Made by a program: the position numbers and the translations under genes. This document shows positions 46,243 to 55,832 of a DNA stretch of 64,000 nucleotides, in pieces (the stretch's first letter is position 1; every line of letters starts with the position of its first letter). Below the pieces are notes generated by a model, which was not told the DNA's origin, searched no databases, and was given only the letters and a program-made list of their open reading frames with translations. Origin of the DNA: Ligula intestinalis (lineage: Eukaryota; Platyhelminthes; Cestoda; Diphyllobothriidea; Diphyllobothriidae); NCBI GenBank assembly GCA_036362985.1, contig JAYGXS010000007.1:21076612-21140611 (forward strand), given 5' to 3'.

Positions 46243-46276
46243 GGAAGCCAAAGCGAAGCCGGGCTTCCGGGCTAGT
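46243..46276 (+). repeat. Helitron 2 3' terminus (hairpin and CTAG|T)
   Basis: GGAAGCC (46,243-46,249) pairs with GGCTTCC (46,262-46,268). CTAG at 46,272-46,275 is followed by T. Homologous to 32,274-32,308. Confidence 0.82.
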
Positions 46277-46690
46277 AAACAACTAATTATAACCAGCAGT
46301 AGCGATTAAGACTGTATCCTTGATTGAATACTCAGGCCCTTATGGCCGAAGGGATCATTGTGATCTTGTCTGGAATTACAGCCATTTCTTGGTACCCGTC
46401 CCTCATACAATAAGCGAGAGGAATGTATAGAATGGGGATTACACTTAAGGGCTAAATGAATAATTAACGTGACTGACTGGAACCCTGCATACTTACAAAA
46501 TGACCTTGATCACCTGCAAAAATAGTAAGGAAAGCGGATACTGCAGCTCAATTTTAACAAATACCAAGTCATCCGCCTAAGGTCTTGTCTCAGAAAGCTG
46601 ACACCAGTTGAGTATGATTACTTGATCGGAGGTCACTAACTCCGAAATGCGGAATCTAAGTGTATGTATGACGCCTAATCACAAACCATT
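46277..46690. other. Unassigned stretch right of Helitron 2
   Basis: About 400 bases of short frames only. I recognised no gene or repeat in it. Confidence 0.35.
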
Positions 46691-47440
46691 TAGGTTATGG
46701 GCATTCTAGGAGCGATCAAACGGTCCATCCTCTATCATCAGACTTCCTACACCTATTCCTACTCTATTACTCTGGCTTATCTTCCTAAGAAGTTGTTTCT
46801 CTTACACAGGCCCGTTGAACTCTGCATCCATTTTTACTGTGAAAGTTTTTTAACTGCCTTTATTTTTAAGTTTTTAAGTTCACGATTAACTGCAAAACAT
46901 CGGTAAATATCACCCCAAAAGGACAATGTCTGCTGAAATTATTACAACTTTCAGTAGGAATTCGTCCAAGGGCCCTCCAAGTGCGCGCGAAGCGCACCCA
47001 ACTCCAAGACAGGAGAGTGGTTATAGGGAAAATTATGGGTGGGGCACATCAGGGAGCAAAACAGAACGTAAAAAGGGCAAATAATAACGAAATTTTATAT
47101 ATCCAATAAAATTTGTTTTACTGAACCAAAATTTGGCTAAAGGTTGGTTAAATGCGCGGAAAATATTAAAAAAGAAGCGAAAAAAACCAAGGAAATGTAG
47201 CGGAAAATTGGAAGGAAGTTAAAAAATGGTTACTGAAATTTTTCAAGTAGGTGGTAATAATAAATGATCACATATACAGGGCCCCAGGACGAATCCTTAC
47301 CCAAATTTCGACGTTTATCTGCACACATCGTCAAATTCGTTTTTGAATTATTTTTCCGCAACTAATTTTGTATCGAGAGTGTCGTTCTGGCGCTAACAAA
47401 TATAAATTCCAAATTGCATTTTTATAGAAATTTTATATTT
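46690..47440 (+). repeat. CR1-B-type 3' UTR copy, interrupted by a MITE
   Basis: 46,690-46,950 and 47,311-47,440 are co-linear with 50,440-50,790 (blocks CTGCAAAACATCG, AAAAGGACAAT, ACGTTTATCTGCACACAT, GGCGCTAACAAATATAAA). The 360 bases between are the MITE described separately. Confidence 0.75.
46951..47310. mobile_element. MITE with about 21-bp imperfect TIRs, copy 1
   Basis: Left end AGGAATTCGTCCAAGGGCCC and right end (reverse complement) AAGGATTCGTCCTGGGGCCC pair. It is missing from the otherwise co-linear copy at 50,681-50,700 (ACAACTTTTT joins directly to ACGTTTATCT), which defines the insertion. No coding capacity. A diverged copy lies at about 55.5-55.8 kb. Confidence 0.8.
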
Positions 47441-47790
47441 TAGGCCCGGAGGGCTTCGTCATTTTGAACTTAATGCTGTGATAAAAATAAATAAAACGTG
47501 GATAACGGCTGTGTAACCAACCAGATAAGCAGCGGGTGTGTTTAGTATGGTAGGCAGATAGTTTCATATACGCCAACATATCGTTAGTTTAAAAAAATAG
47601 TCAGCCCTCTGAAACGTATGGTGAACTAAGGAGGAAGAAGTTAAAAAAACTCATAAAATAAAAGCGGGGACAGGGTTCAGTGGACCCCTTTAAAATAACA
47701 CATCTTAGGAGAAAAATTGTTACTATAAAAATTAAGAAGTTGCTTGATGGGATTGTTGCGATATACTGAGACATAACTGTCGATGACGGG
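47441..47790 (-). repeat. CR1-B 3' UTR fragment, minus strand
   Basis: GGCCCGGAGGGCTTCGTCAT is the complement of the CR1-B end motif. CGGGGACAGGGTTCAGTGGA is the complement of its GTCCACTGAAC block. It is similar to 49,210-49,520. Confidence 0.65.
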
Positions 47791-48160
47791 ATTCAAACCC
47801 GAGTTCAGGTGTGGGAGTGGTCAAAGAGTGGGGTAAATGCGACGAGTCTACTTTCATTATAATTCAGATGAAGTCACCGCGTCTGCCTTCCATTTGCTGA
47901 AGCTTGTGGTGAATATCATCGAAAGCGACGGTCGAACTGTTTGTGAGCAGTCTCGGATCAAGCGCGTTCTCACCGACCGCCTCACGTGGATATCTAAACC
48001 TTGTATCGTACACGTTTTAAGTGCTCGTCAAGAACGCATTGTCAGACTACGTTGCGAATGTAAGCAAACGGGAATGCAGGTGATGATGAATCTCAGTGGC
48101 GCCGACTGTCCAGTACTTTAAATTGAAAAATAATATTTCATTTCATCCAATTGTGAACAA
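47791..48160. other. Unassigned sequence with a 94-codon plus frame
   Basis: The frame 47,837-48,121 has no recognisable domain. CCGACTGTCCAGTACTTTA near its end recurs as CCGACTGCCCCGTACTTTA at 48,306-48,324, so it is probably repeat-derived. Confidence 0.35.
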
Positions 48161-48164
48161 CTCA

Positions 48165-48260
48165 ACGGCCTCGACGGGATTCGAATCAACGCCAATAAAG
48201 GCAATGCCCTAGGACAGCCCAATCCGTAGCTAACTGAGCTATCAAGATCTTATTAATGGA
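48165..48260 (-). repeat. tRNA-like SINE head, second family
   Basis: On the minus strand, TTGATAGCTCAGTTAGCTAC (A-box region) and GATTCGAATCCC (B-box, near perfect) are spaced as in a tRNA. The anticodon arm is disordered and the acceptor stem does not pair, so it is a SINE or pseudo-tRNA. Confidence 0.55.
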
Positions 48261-49019
48261 AACTTGACCTATTCAAGCAAACGGAAATTTAGGAAATGAC
48301 CATTCCGACTGCCCCGTACTTTACAACGTCAAAACATTGAAGTGTATGCCTTGCACCTCCCCCTCACGGCACGTGAGAGGACCAACGAGAGTACATCACA
48401 CAGAGTACACCACATCGAGTACAGCACAGAGAGTACACCTCGGTGATGTGAAACTGCTGCTCTAAAGAACTCAACCAACTCTCTCCTTCAGCTGCAAAGA
48501 TCTAATATGGTATGGGCGCAGAAACCCGTGGTGTATCCTGACGGGTCAGGGTGCATCTGAATTCCCCTCCATTCACTTGTAGCCTGCAGCACTGGATGGT
48601 GAGGGCAACCACCATGCGAAAACTATCTCAATGGCCTGGAATATCTGCAGGATATTGTCGCATTAAGCATTTCCCGAAGGACCGTTTTCAACCCATGTTG
48701 GTCCAGCATCTGCCCAGTCAGGCATTCGCAGCTGTTACTCACGCCCGATAAAGTAAACATGGATGATTGTGATAGTCTGAAGATCTAGACCGCCTCTCAA
48801 CACTTTCTTTGGTTTTAAAATCCGTTACAGATGCAACTTTGCAGGCGACAGCGCCGTTGCTGTTTGAGATACACATTTGGTCGCAATACTTTGCAAGCTT
48901 AAAGACATAGGGGCGTTGGAAGGTTCATTTCAGGCCTACTAACGGATCTAATTCCAAGTCTCGTACCAGAGCAGTGACTGGCTCAGACAGTGGCTATTGC
49001 CCGATGATGGGGATACAGA
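48261..49019. other. Unassigned stretch
   Basis: Includes a short run of imperfect AGAGTACA(C)C units (48,388-48,441). No gene recognised. Confidence 0.4.
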
Positions 49020-49205
49020 GTAAATAAATAAGCCACTTTAGGTCACTTCATTAACGGAAGAAGTCTTTCGCCCTTTAGCTCCCTATTAATATCCAAAAAT
49101 TGTCAAGGAGTTCAACCTTAACAATAGTAAATAATACAAATGTAGGCTTAACATCAGCGATAGGTGTGAGCCACTAGCAAACAACAGCTACTGATATTTT
49201 AGGCC
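49020..49205 (-). repeat. CR1-D 3' UTR, second copy
   Basis: Co-linear with 35,505-35,690: TTTCGCCCTTTAGCTCCCTA, AATACAAATGTAGGCTTAAC and ATCAGCGATAGGTGTGAGCC. The coding end seen at 35.7-35.9 kb is absent, so this copy is shorter. Confidence 0.75.
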
Positions 49206-49209
49206 CTGC

Positions 49210-49520
49210 TGTGGTGAAAGTAACTGCAATGTGGATATAAGCTGCTCTTTGTGAGCAACCACATGGGCAGCGGAAGTGTTTATTATGGCAGGCAGATGAT
49301 TTCATATCCGCTAATAGATCGTTATTTTAAAATAATATTCAGCGCTCCGAAAAATATTGTGAACTAAGGCGGAAGCAGTGAAAACAGCTCCTACCATGAA
49401 AGTGGGGCAGATTTCAGCAGCCATCTACTTCAAAATAGCAAAACGTGGGAGAAAAAAATGTTTCTATAAAAATTAAGAGGTTGGTTGATGGGATTGTTGC
49501 GATACCTTGAGACAGGGCTT
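49210..49520 (-). repeat. CR1-B 3' UTR fragment, minus strand
   Basis: Matches 47,490-47,785 (TGGCAGGCAGATGATTTCAT, GAACTAAGG.GGAAG, GATGGGATTGTTGCGATA). Confidence 0.65.
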
Positions 49521-49654
49521 TTAATGAGTACGTATAAGGTTTCGAAACGCTTCTCGTCGTTGGAGAATTCGTAAAGCAGCAGAGCCTACCATTCACCGTA
49601 ACACCGTCCGACTGGCTCCAGGATCAACCACATCCTGCATCCTCCTCACCTAGT

Positions 49655-49925
49655 GCTCATTTTTTTGCTTCGAGATATAGCTTTCTTTTGAATAACTTGC
49701 AAACTGAAATAAGGTCGTCAAATAGCCTGTCTGCTTTCAAGCGAAAGCGGCAAATTTATCTAAACACTGATTATATTAACCTTTTATTCTCCTCATCTTT
49801 TCCAAATAGCTTTCTCCATGATTCTGAGGAAGGACCATGGGGAATTTAAAGACCCTCTTGAAATTATTTTCTCTGCTTCGTGTCCACCGGGCACCTAGAT
49901 GTCTCCATTAACCACCGCTCAATCA
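49655..49925 (+). pseudogene. CR1-B RT C-terminus and start of 3' UTR
   Basis: Close to 29,585-29,775 of copy 1: GCTTCGAGATATAGCTTTC, CTTTCAAGCGAAAGCGGCA, ATTAACCTTTTATTCTCCTC and GAAGGACCATGGGGAATTTA. Severely 5'-truncated. Confidence 0.78.
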
Positions 49926-50374
49926 AACGAAGAAGAAGAAAAAAATGCTATATTGAGGATTTTACAAACCTGAATTTTCAGCAAAAAGGCTTCATTCACG
50001 GAGAGCAGATGGTAAGGTAAATTAAGGGTCATTTTAAAAGGACAAAGGTAAAAGGTCATGTAATACTCACAAGTTAAGTTTTTCACGACATTAACATCAA
50101 CTATGGAGACAGATCAGCTTTCAACTTCTCCTTTTCCGCTTCTTCACACGCTTTTTTCTTCCTGTTGTCATCCTACGGAGAATTGTCGGTGTTGTTGATG
50201 AATTGCATATGCGACAGATTGGCCGCATTTGACAAATATTGGGATGGTGATATTTTGTTTTCGTGCATTTAAAAAGGTAGCAGTGTACTGTAGATATGAC
50301 CTCATGATCACAAATGTAGACAAACAAAGCAGAGGATTAGAAACGATGGTATAGGATAATAAATTCCCACGTGA

Positions 50375-50795
50375 ATGGAGAGCAAAAAATGGGTGGCTCA
50401 AATTCGAAAGCTACGTGGACGTACTCAGTCTAAGCTGCTGCTGTTTTCTTGGCAATTAACCATCATGAGATTTCCCATTTCTAATTTTCTACTCTGTCTT
50501 ATCTTTCGAAGCAGTTTTTTCTCTTACACGCCTTTTGAAAATAGAGGCCCCTTGAACTCTGCCTCCATCTTCACTGTAAGCGTTTTTTAACTGCCTTTAT
50601 TTTTAAGTTTTCAAGTTAGCAACTAACTGCAAAACATCGTAAAATATTGTCCTAAAAGGACAATTTCTGCTGACATTGCTACAACTTTTTACGTTTATCT
50701 GCACACATTGTCAAATTCGTTTTTGAAATTTTTTACGAAACTAATTTTGTATCGATAATGCCGTTCCGGCGCTAACAAATATAAACCTCAAATTC
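50375..50795 (+). repeat. CR1-B-type 3' UTR copy with an empty MITE site
   Basis: Co-linear with 46,690-47,440 but lacking the 360-bp MITE at the junction 50,690/50,691. Confidence 0.75.
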
Positions 50796-51566
50796 CAAAC
50801 TACCAGGGAGGTGAGACAGGGGATTTCATCACGGCAAACAGAGTCGAAAGGATCAGGGGATGGTAGGGGTCATGAACTGCCAGAGATGCGACCTTGTGGA
50901 CTACAGAGTCCAGCAACAAGCTACCGAAGACAGCAGAACCGCCACGAGCATCACTAGTGACCGTTAAGCTCATCGTCAGCATCGTCAAACGGAGTAGTGA
51001 GAAAGGCAATAATGATTGGACAGAGTAGAGGACGAAACACCGCTCCAAACATTACTCTATCGAGGATAAAATAGACGCTTTTACTGCGGCAGATCGACCT
51101 TATGCCACTTGTTATTTCTCCATGATAATCTCATCACCTTTTGGCTCCACGTCTAACCATTGTAGTTTTCCACACATGTCTATTTTATGTTATGTGTTTG
51201 GGAAGAAGACGGATAAAAATGACTTGCGAATTTAACTGTTTACGTAATTTGGCTTTAGAAACTGCTACGGTAGACGACATTCAAATTTTAAAGGTTATAT
51301 TATTCCAGAGGATATGATCTTCGGAGACAAAAAATGATAATGGTTAGATGTAAAGCCAAAAGGTGATGCAATTATCATGGAGAAATTACGAGGGGCATAA
51401 GGTCTATCTGCCAAAGTAAGAGCGTTGATACGTGGGAGGTTAGAGATAGCGTCAACACGAAATAGGAAGCAGAAGCCCGCTTCGAGTCTTCTAAACCAAA
51501 GAAATGTCATGTTCACTAACTGACATTTTTCTGTATAAGAAATAGCGGATCGAGGAATAGCAAATA

Positions 51567-52328
51567 CACCGTGGAAAAGAAGACCCTTTTCCTCAAAGTC
51601 CCCTTTCAAGGGGACGCTGCAAGTGAACTGTTAAGCCGACGCCTTAACCAAGCCGTATCACGAACCTTCCCAGCGGCGAAAGTTCGGGTGTTATTCTCAA
51701 CAAACCCGGTCCTACACGGCGAAGGTAAGGGTAAGCTGCCAGCCCAGACCACTTCCATGTGCATCTACTCATTTACTTGTTCCTGTGGAGCAGGTTACAT
51801 AGGTCGCACGAGCCGGCGCTTATCCAAGAGGATACGGGAGCATCTGCCAGCATGGCTTAACAAAGGCGAAGTCAGGAACATCAACAGTTCCATTCTTGCT
51901 CATATGGTGGGTTCTGGACACCGTGTTGACCCGAACGAAGCCTTTAAGGTGATCTACAAGGTCTCACCAGATTACCCGAAGTCCCTGGGTCAACGGCTGC
52001 TGGCAACAGCAGAAGCCACGGCCATTTGCCTGATGAAGCCGGTGTTGTGCGCGCAGAAGAACTTTCTTCAGGCCCCAAGCCTAGCATGGCCAACGGCCGC
52101 AGAACTACCAGCATTTTCGACGCGTTCTTTCCCCCCTGCCTCTCCTAATTACACTGTCACTACCCCCTTTTTATCAACCCAAACCCCAAGCCCCCATTCC
52201 CAAGACTAAGTTGATTAGAACGATAATTAATTGATTGCTTGTCACCCTGTACCTTCCCCTTCCATATAAATGTAATGGCCCGAAGAGAATTTATCGAAAG
52301 TATACGTATGCTCGCCAACTGTCCTTCT
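51567..52328 (+). mobile_element. Penelope-like element, 5'-truncated, with a 12-bp target duplication
   Basis: GAATAGCAAATA occurs at 51,555-51,566 and 52,329-52,340, immediately flanking the insertion, and belongs to the interrupted CR1-B coding sequence. The 762-bp insert holds the 3' part of a Penelope-like ORF with a GIY-YIG endonuclease and a short 3' UTR. The RT core is absent. Confidence 0.9.
51571..52209 (+). pseudogene. Penelope-like GIY-YIG endonuclease domain
   Basis: About 210 codons without an internal stop. LFLKVPFQGDAASELLSRRL begins in the region after the RT. The nuclease core is CIYSFTCSCGAGYIGRTSRR (the IY...YIG motif with paired Cys) and LSKRIREHLPAWLNKGE. SSILAHMVGSGHRVD, FKVIYKVSP and RLLATAEATAICLMKPVLCA follow, the last with the conserved Glu of this nuclease family. 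It is followed by a Ser/Pro-rich tail. In Penelope-like elements this domain cleaves the target; here the RT is gone, so it cannot mobilise itself. The frame opens at the insertion border, so the first codon is not a genuine start. Confidence 0.9.
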
Positions 52329-52658
52329 GAATAGCAAATATTTTTCGAGTAAAAATTATGTGAACATTTTCAATCTCACCACGGTCAGATGCATTCAGTA
52401 TGCCAAAGAGGGGACAGCAGTATTTTTGGATGGGTAGAACAAACATGCGGTACAGTTTTAACTTTATTTCCAGGAGGGAGAAATAACGTGATATAAAACC
52501 ACAGCCTTCGCGGATATTCGATCCGCATGAGGCGATAATGCTAGCTTCCTTTTATAACTTAAACCTAAGTCCCTAATGGAGGGTCTTTATAAAAGTGGAG
52601 AATTTCGCAGGCCGAGGGGTCGGGAGTAGCTCGTGAGGTCTTCGGAATGTGGTTATGT

Positions 52659-52780
52659 ATTACAACCACCTTCTAAAAAATTTCAGTAGTGCTATTTTGA
52701 TGATTTTTCATCTTCGTGCGAAAATGGAAGATCATCAAAATAGGACTACTTCAAACTTGTAAGTAGGTGGTCGTGATAAT
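52659..52780. repeat. Imperfect hairpin, about 50-nt arms
   Basis: Left arm TATTACAACCACCTTC...CTATTTTGATGAT and right arm (ATCATCAAAATAG...GTAGGTGGTCGTGATA) pair, around a CTTCGTGCG loop region. It sits at the junction between the CR1-B copy 4 and CR1-A fragments. It is likely a small foldback MITE. Confidence 0.75.
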
Positions 52781-52789
52781 TTATTTATC

Positions 52790-54725
52790 AATATGATATA
52801 CCATTCGTCGCTGCTCTTAAAACTTTCTTGTCTTTGCGGAAGAATGGCCATACGGATCCAGTGTCAGCTTTCCCTTAACTATTCACCTATTCGCAAGCAT
52901 GGCCGATCGACGTCATTCGACAACTTTAGGCCAACAAACACACTTCCCGCGGCCCGAAGATCTTGGAGACCTTGATCAAAGAAAAGATGATGCGTCACTT
53001 GACAGAGAACAACCTGCTGAATACAGCTCAACATGGCTTTCCCAAGAAATGATATTGTGAAACCTGACAGCTCTCTTACTTTGATTATGTGCTGCAATCT
53101 AGAGACAGCAGGTTTGCCATTTATAACGTCTATTTTGATTTTACTAAGGCCTTTGATCGGGTCGATCATAACCTCCTCCTTCTGAAACTAGCCTCTTCGG
53201 CAAAGGGCAGCAAGCCTCTGAACTTCATATCTTCCTACTTGGATGCTTGCACACAACGAGTAAAAATTTCCAACGTTATCTCCAGCCCCACGCATGTGAG
53301 GAGTGGAGTTATGCAGGGCAGTGTACTGGGTCCACTCTTATTTTGTCTGTTTGTCAACGACGTTCCAGCTTGTTTTAAGTATGGCAGACCCTTCATGTAC
53401 GCTGATGATTTAAAAGTTGCTTATCGATATAAACCGGCAGATCGCAACATCGTGCTCGAGCTGATAAAAAGGTATATTCAAGCCTTAACCCAGTGGTGTC
53501 GCATATGGCGCCTAACCCTTTCATGGCACAAACGTTCCGTTATGGTTGTTGGCGACGATCATCAACTGGAATTAAGAATTGATGGCCAAGAACTAAATGT
53601 CCCAGGAGTTATCAAGGCTTTGGGCATATCCTACTCTAATAGTCTCAATTTGTCAAAGCACTGTGCCCTTGTAGTCTCAAAAGCACGCAGAACCACCGGA
53701 TTTATCCTTAAAATTTTTAAGACGATCAAGGTTAGAACTAGCCTTTATAATATGTACGTGAGACCAACTCTTGAATACTGCTCGCCCCTATTCAGTCGTC
53801 CGTGCACTAGTGAACGGAAGAAAATAGAATCGGTGCAGCACTTCTTCACTAGAAGAGTTTTCACTACAGAACACCAAAACTTAGCCTACCAACAAAGGTG
53901 CGAACATATAAAGCTGCATCCCCTGTGGCTTCGTAGGTTGCAGCAGGGTCTATTTTTACTGTTTAAACTTTTGAATGGTCAAACATTTAATCCTCTCAGT
54001 ACAATAAGGCAGCTTGATCACTCTCGACGCGCCAGTCATCGAGACGTATTTTTATTTCTTCCTACGGCACGTACAGGTAAGTAGCGGTAATTCTTTTCAG
54101 TAAACGCTATATCAAACTGGAATAAGCTGCCCACAAGTATTAAAACCCAGCAAAGCTACCCTATGTTTGAGAGAGCTGAAATTACTTTTCTACATTCAGG
54201 ACAACTTTCACGAATTTTGGGTGCTGACTCGGTGGAATCTCTCTTTCACTCTGATGGCGCTCGTGGACTTTGAACCCCGCCAGGCTTCATGCTGAAGATA
54301 ATGCTGCTGAATCTGTAGCCCGCAGTCTGCTAACCCTTCAGCCGATAGCGCGCAACTTTTCCCGACAACCACTGAAGGAAGACTGAGAAAACTGTGTTCT
54401 TGTGCCAACCCTCTTCGTCTCGAACTAATGTCCTTAAATGATATGCAACATTTCTCCTGCTGATGTGACAACTCAGCTGACAACTGTGCATATATTCTGT
54501 TTGTATCATGCGTTTGAAGTCAGGTTTTTTTCACTTGAAACAAACTCCCCATCTTGCCCAGTATTGACAAAACAAAAAACCTGAATCAAAACCAATACTG
54601 GCTGCAACATAGGGAGTTTGTTTTAGGTTTTTTTCGGTCTTCGAGGTTTTGGAAGGTGCTCAAGAGGTGCATTACCAACTCTTTAAAATTGCCTTTAAAC
54701 TGGCATAATAAACATTATTATCTTT
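52790..54725 (+). pseudogene. CR1-A copy 3: RT and 3' UTR, 5'-truncated
   Basis: The longest open part is 53,089-54,084 (331 codons): YFDFTKAFDRVDHNLLLLKL, GVMQGSVLGPLLFCLFVNDV, FMYADDLKVAYRYKPADRNI, MYVRPTLEYCSPLFSRPC and KKIESVQHFFTRRVFTTEHQ. It closely resembles the nearly intact copy at 37.4-38.8 kb, with stops upstream (after FPKK) and a stop after ARTGK. The 3' UTR ends AATTGCCTTTAAACTGGCAT plus an AATAAACATTATTATC tail near 54,720. Confidence 0.9.
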
Positions 54726-54787
54726 TTCTATTCCGGCTGTTGCCTTTCATATGTTATCCTAGACACCATTGGGTAAGAAACCAGACC

Positions 54788-54887
54788 NNNNNNNNNNNNN
54801 NNNNNNNNNNNNNNNNNNNNNNNNNNNNNNNNNNNNNNNNNNNNNNNNNNNNNNNNNNNNNNNNNNNNNNNNNNNNNNNNNNNNNNN
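54788..54887. other. Assembly gap (100 N)
   Basis: Exactly 100 undetermined bases, a conventional size for a gap of unknown length. Order and distance across it should not be trusted. Confidence 0.98.
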
Positions 54888-54995
54888 ACGTCTTTGCAGT
54901 ACACGTTCTTTTACTTCTTGTATATTATTAACAGTTCATCTGCCATTTTTCGATGGCGCCAAAGATGGGCTTTACAAATAAACCTTATTATTACT
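54888..54995 (+). repeat. Possible retroelement 3' tail after the gap
   Basis: GGCGCCAAAGATGGGCTTTA, then CAAATAAACCTTATTATTAC, has the look of a non-LTR 3' end with a short-unit tail. The family is not identified. Confidence 0.35.
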
Positions 54996-55479
54996 CTTCT
55001 TCGTTTTCTCTCCTACGACTAGTCATCGGAATTGCTCCGTCATTGGGGCCTTCCGTTGTGGCTGCGGATATTGAAGGCCTTGCCTTCATTCCACCTTACG
55101 GGTATATTATGGTACAGTAGATAAAATTTAAGCTTTTCTGGCTTTCTGCTGCAGCCATAACCTTTGTCTTCGTCCGCCTCCCTAGATGTCTTGCTTTTCT
55201 GCTTTCCCTTGGGCTTGCAGACCGCTCCTTTCTGATTATCGCCCATCCTAGAAAAACTTTAACTTGCAGATGGTTTCGCACCCGTACCTATAAGGTAACA
55301 TTCATCGCGCTGTTCACACATGTAATATGGTTTACTTTTATAATTTACTATATTTTACAAAGGGGTTTTGGGTTCTTACCACCGCATCCCAAAGATGTCC
55401 GTCTGGCTACCAACAGTCGGCATTATTTGGGTTACTCTAAATGGCTTAATTGGGCTGCCGGAACCCTACTCGAGCCGCC
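54996..55479. other. Unassigned stretch
   Basis: A lysine-rich 68-codon minus frame (55,040-55,246) has no known domain. I do not call a gene. Confidence 0.35.
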
Positions 55480-55832
55480 AATGGTTATAAGAGCAGGCGG
55501 TTCGGTTTCATGTGACCTTGAAATTTAATATTCAGTTTCACGTTCATTTTTCACCCATTAGCTCTTTTCATCCCATTATTTGGTTATTACGCTTATTTTT
55601 CAAAAGTTGCTACTCCTTAAGCCAACTTTGAGCCAAATTTAGCTCAGTAAAACAAATTTGAGTTGCGTTTACGAATTGTCCTTACTTTACATGGTAACGG
55701 TGCGCTGGATTTTCCCCTGATATGCCCCAACCCTATTATCCCCGTTAACCAGGTTACCAGATTGGAGTAGGGCGCGCTTTGCGCGCAATCAGGCAGCCTC
55801 ACGAGTGGCTCCTACCGACTAGGGGACCAAGA
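55480..55832 (-). mobile_element. MITE copy 2 (diverged, minus strand)
   Basis: Its reverse complement shares a TAGGA start, GCGCGCAAAGCGCGC (against GCGCGCGAAGCGCAC), GGGGCATATCAGGG and AATTTGTTTTACTGAGC.AAATTTGGCT with 46,951-47,310, in order. It lies against the truncated 3' end of CR1-B copy 3. Confidence 0.6.

Larger units (their letters stand above)
33968..46275 (+). mobile_element. Helitron 2 with nested CR1-B, CR1-A and CR1-D insertions
   Basis: Helicase pieces at 33,968-34,330 and 45,581-45,879 are one protein interrupted after ...LMSYLIETT and resuming at TVCAKGEIVDIP; the intact order is visible in Helitron 1 (LMSYLIEAM...TGCAKGETVYIP). The intervening 11.2 kb is CR1-B copy 2, itself split by CR1-A and CR1-D. 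The 3' end is at 46,243-46,275. Most of the N-terminal motor domain is missing on the left. Confidence 0.85.
50800..52645 (-). mobile_element. CR1-B copy 4 fragment (RT C-terminus), split by a Penelope-like element
   Basis: Minus-strand coding from about 52,645: REGCGFISRYFSLLEIKLKL, YRMFVLPIQKYCCPLFGILN, ENVHIIFTRKIFAI, [insertion], then AIPRSAISYTEKCQLVNMTF, LWFRRLEAGFCFLF down to about 51,295 and 3' UTR to about 50,800. The order joins exactly as in copy 2 (VFTRKIFALPRSTISYAERH). Both the 5' half and the endonuclease are missing. Confidence 0.85.

Noticed and set aside
48388..48441. Short run of AGAGTACA-type units as a CRISPR-like array
   Set aside because: Units are short and imperfect with no regular spacers, and the genome is eukaryotic. 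It is a simple degenerate repeat.
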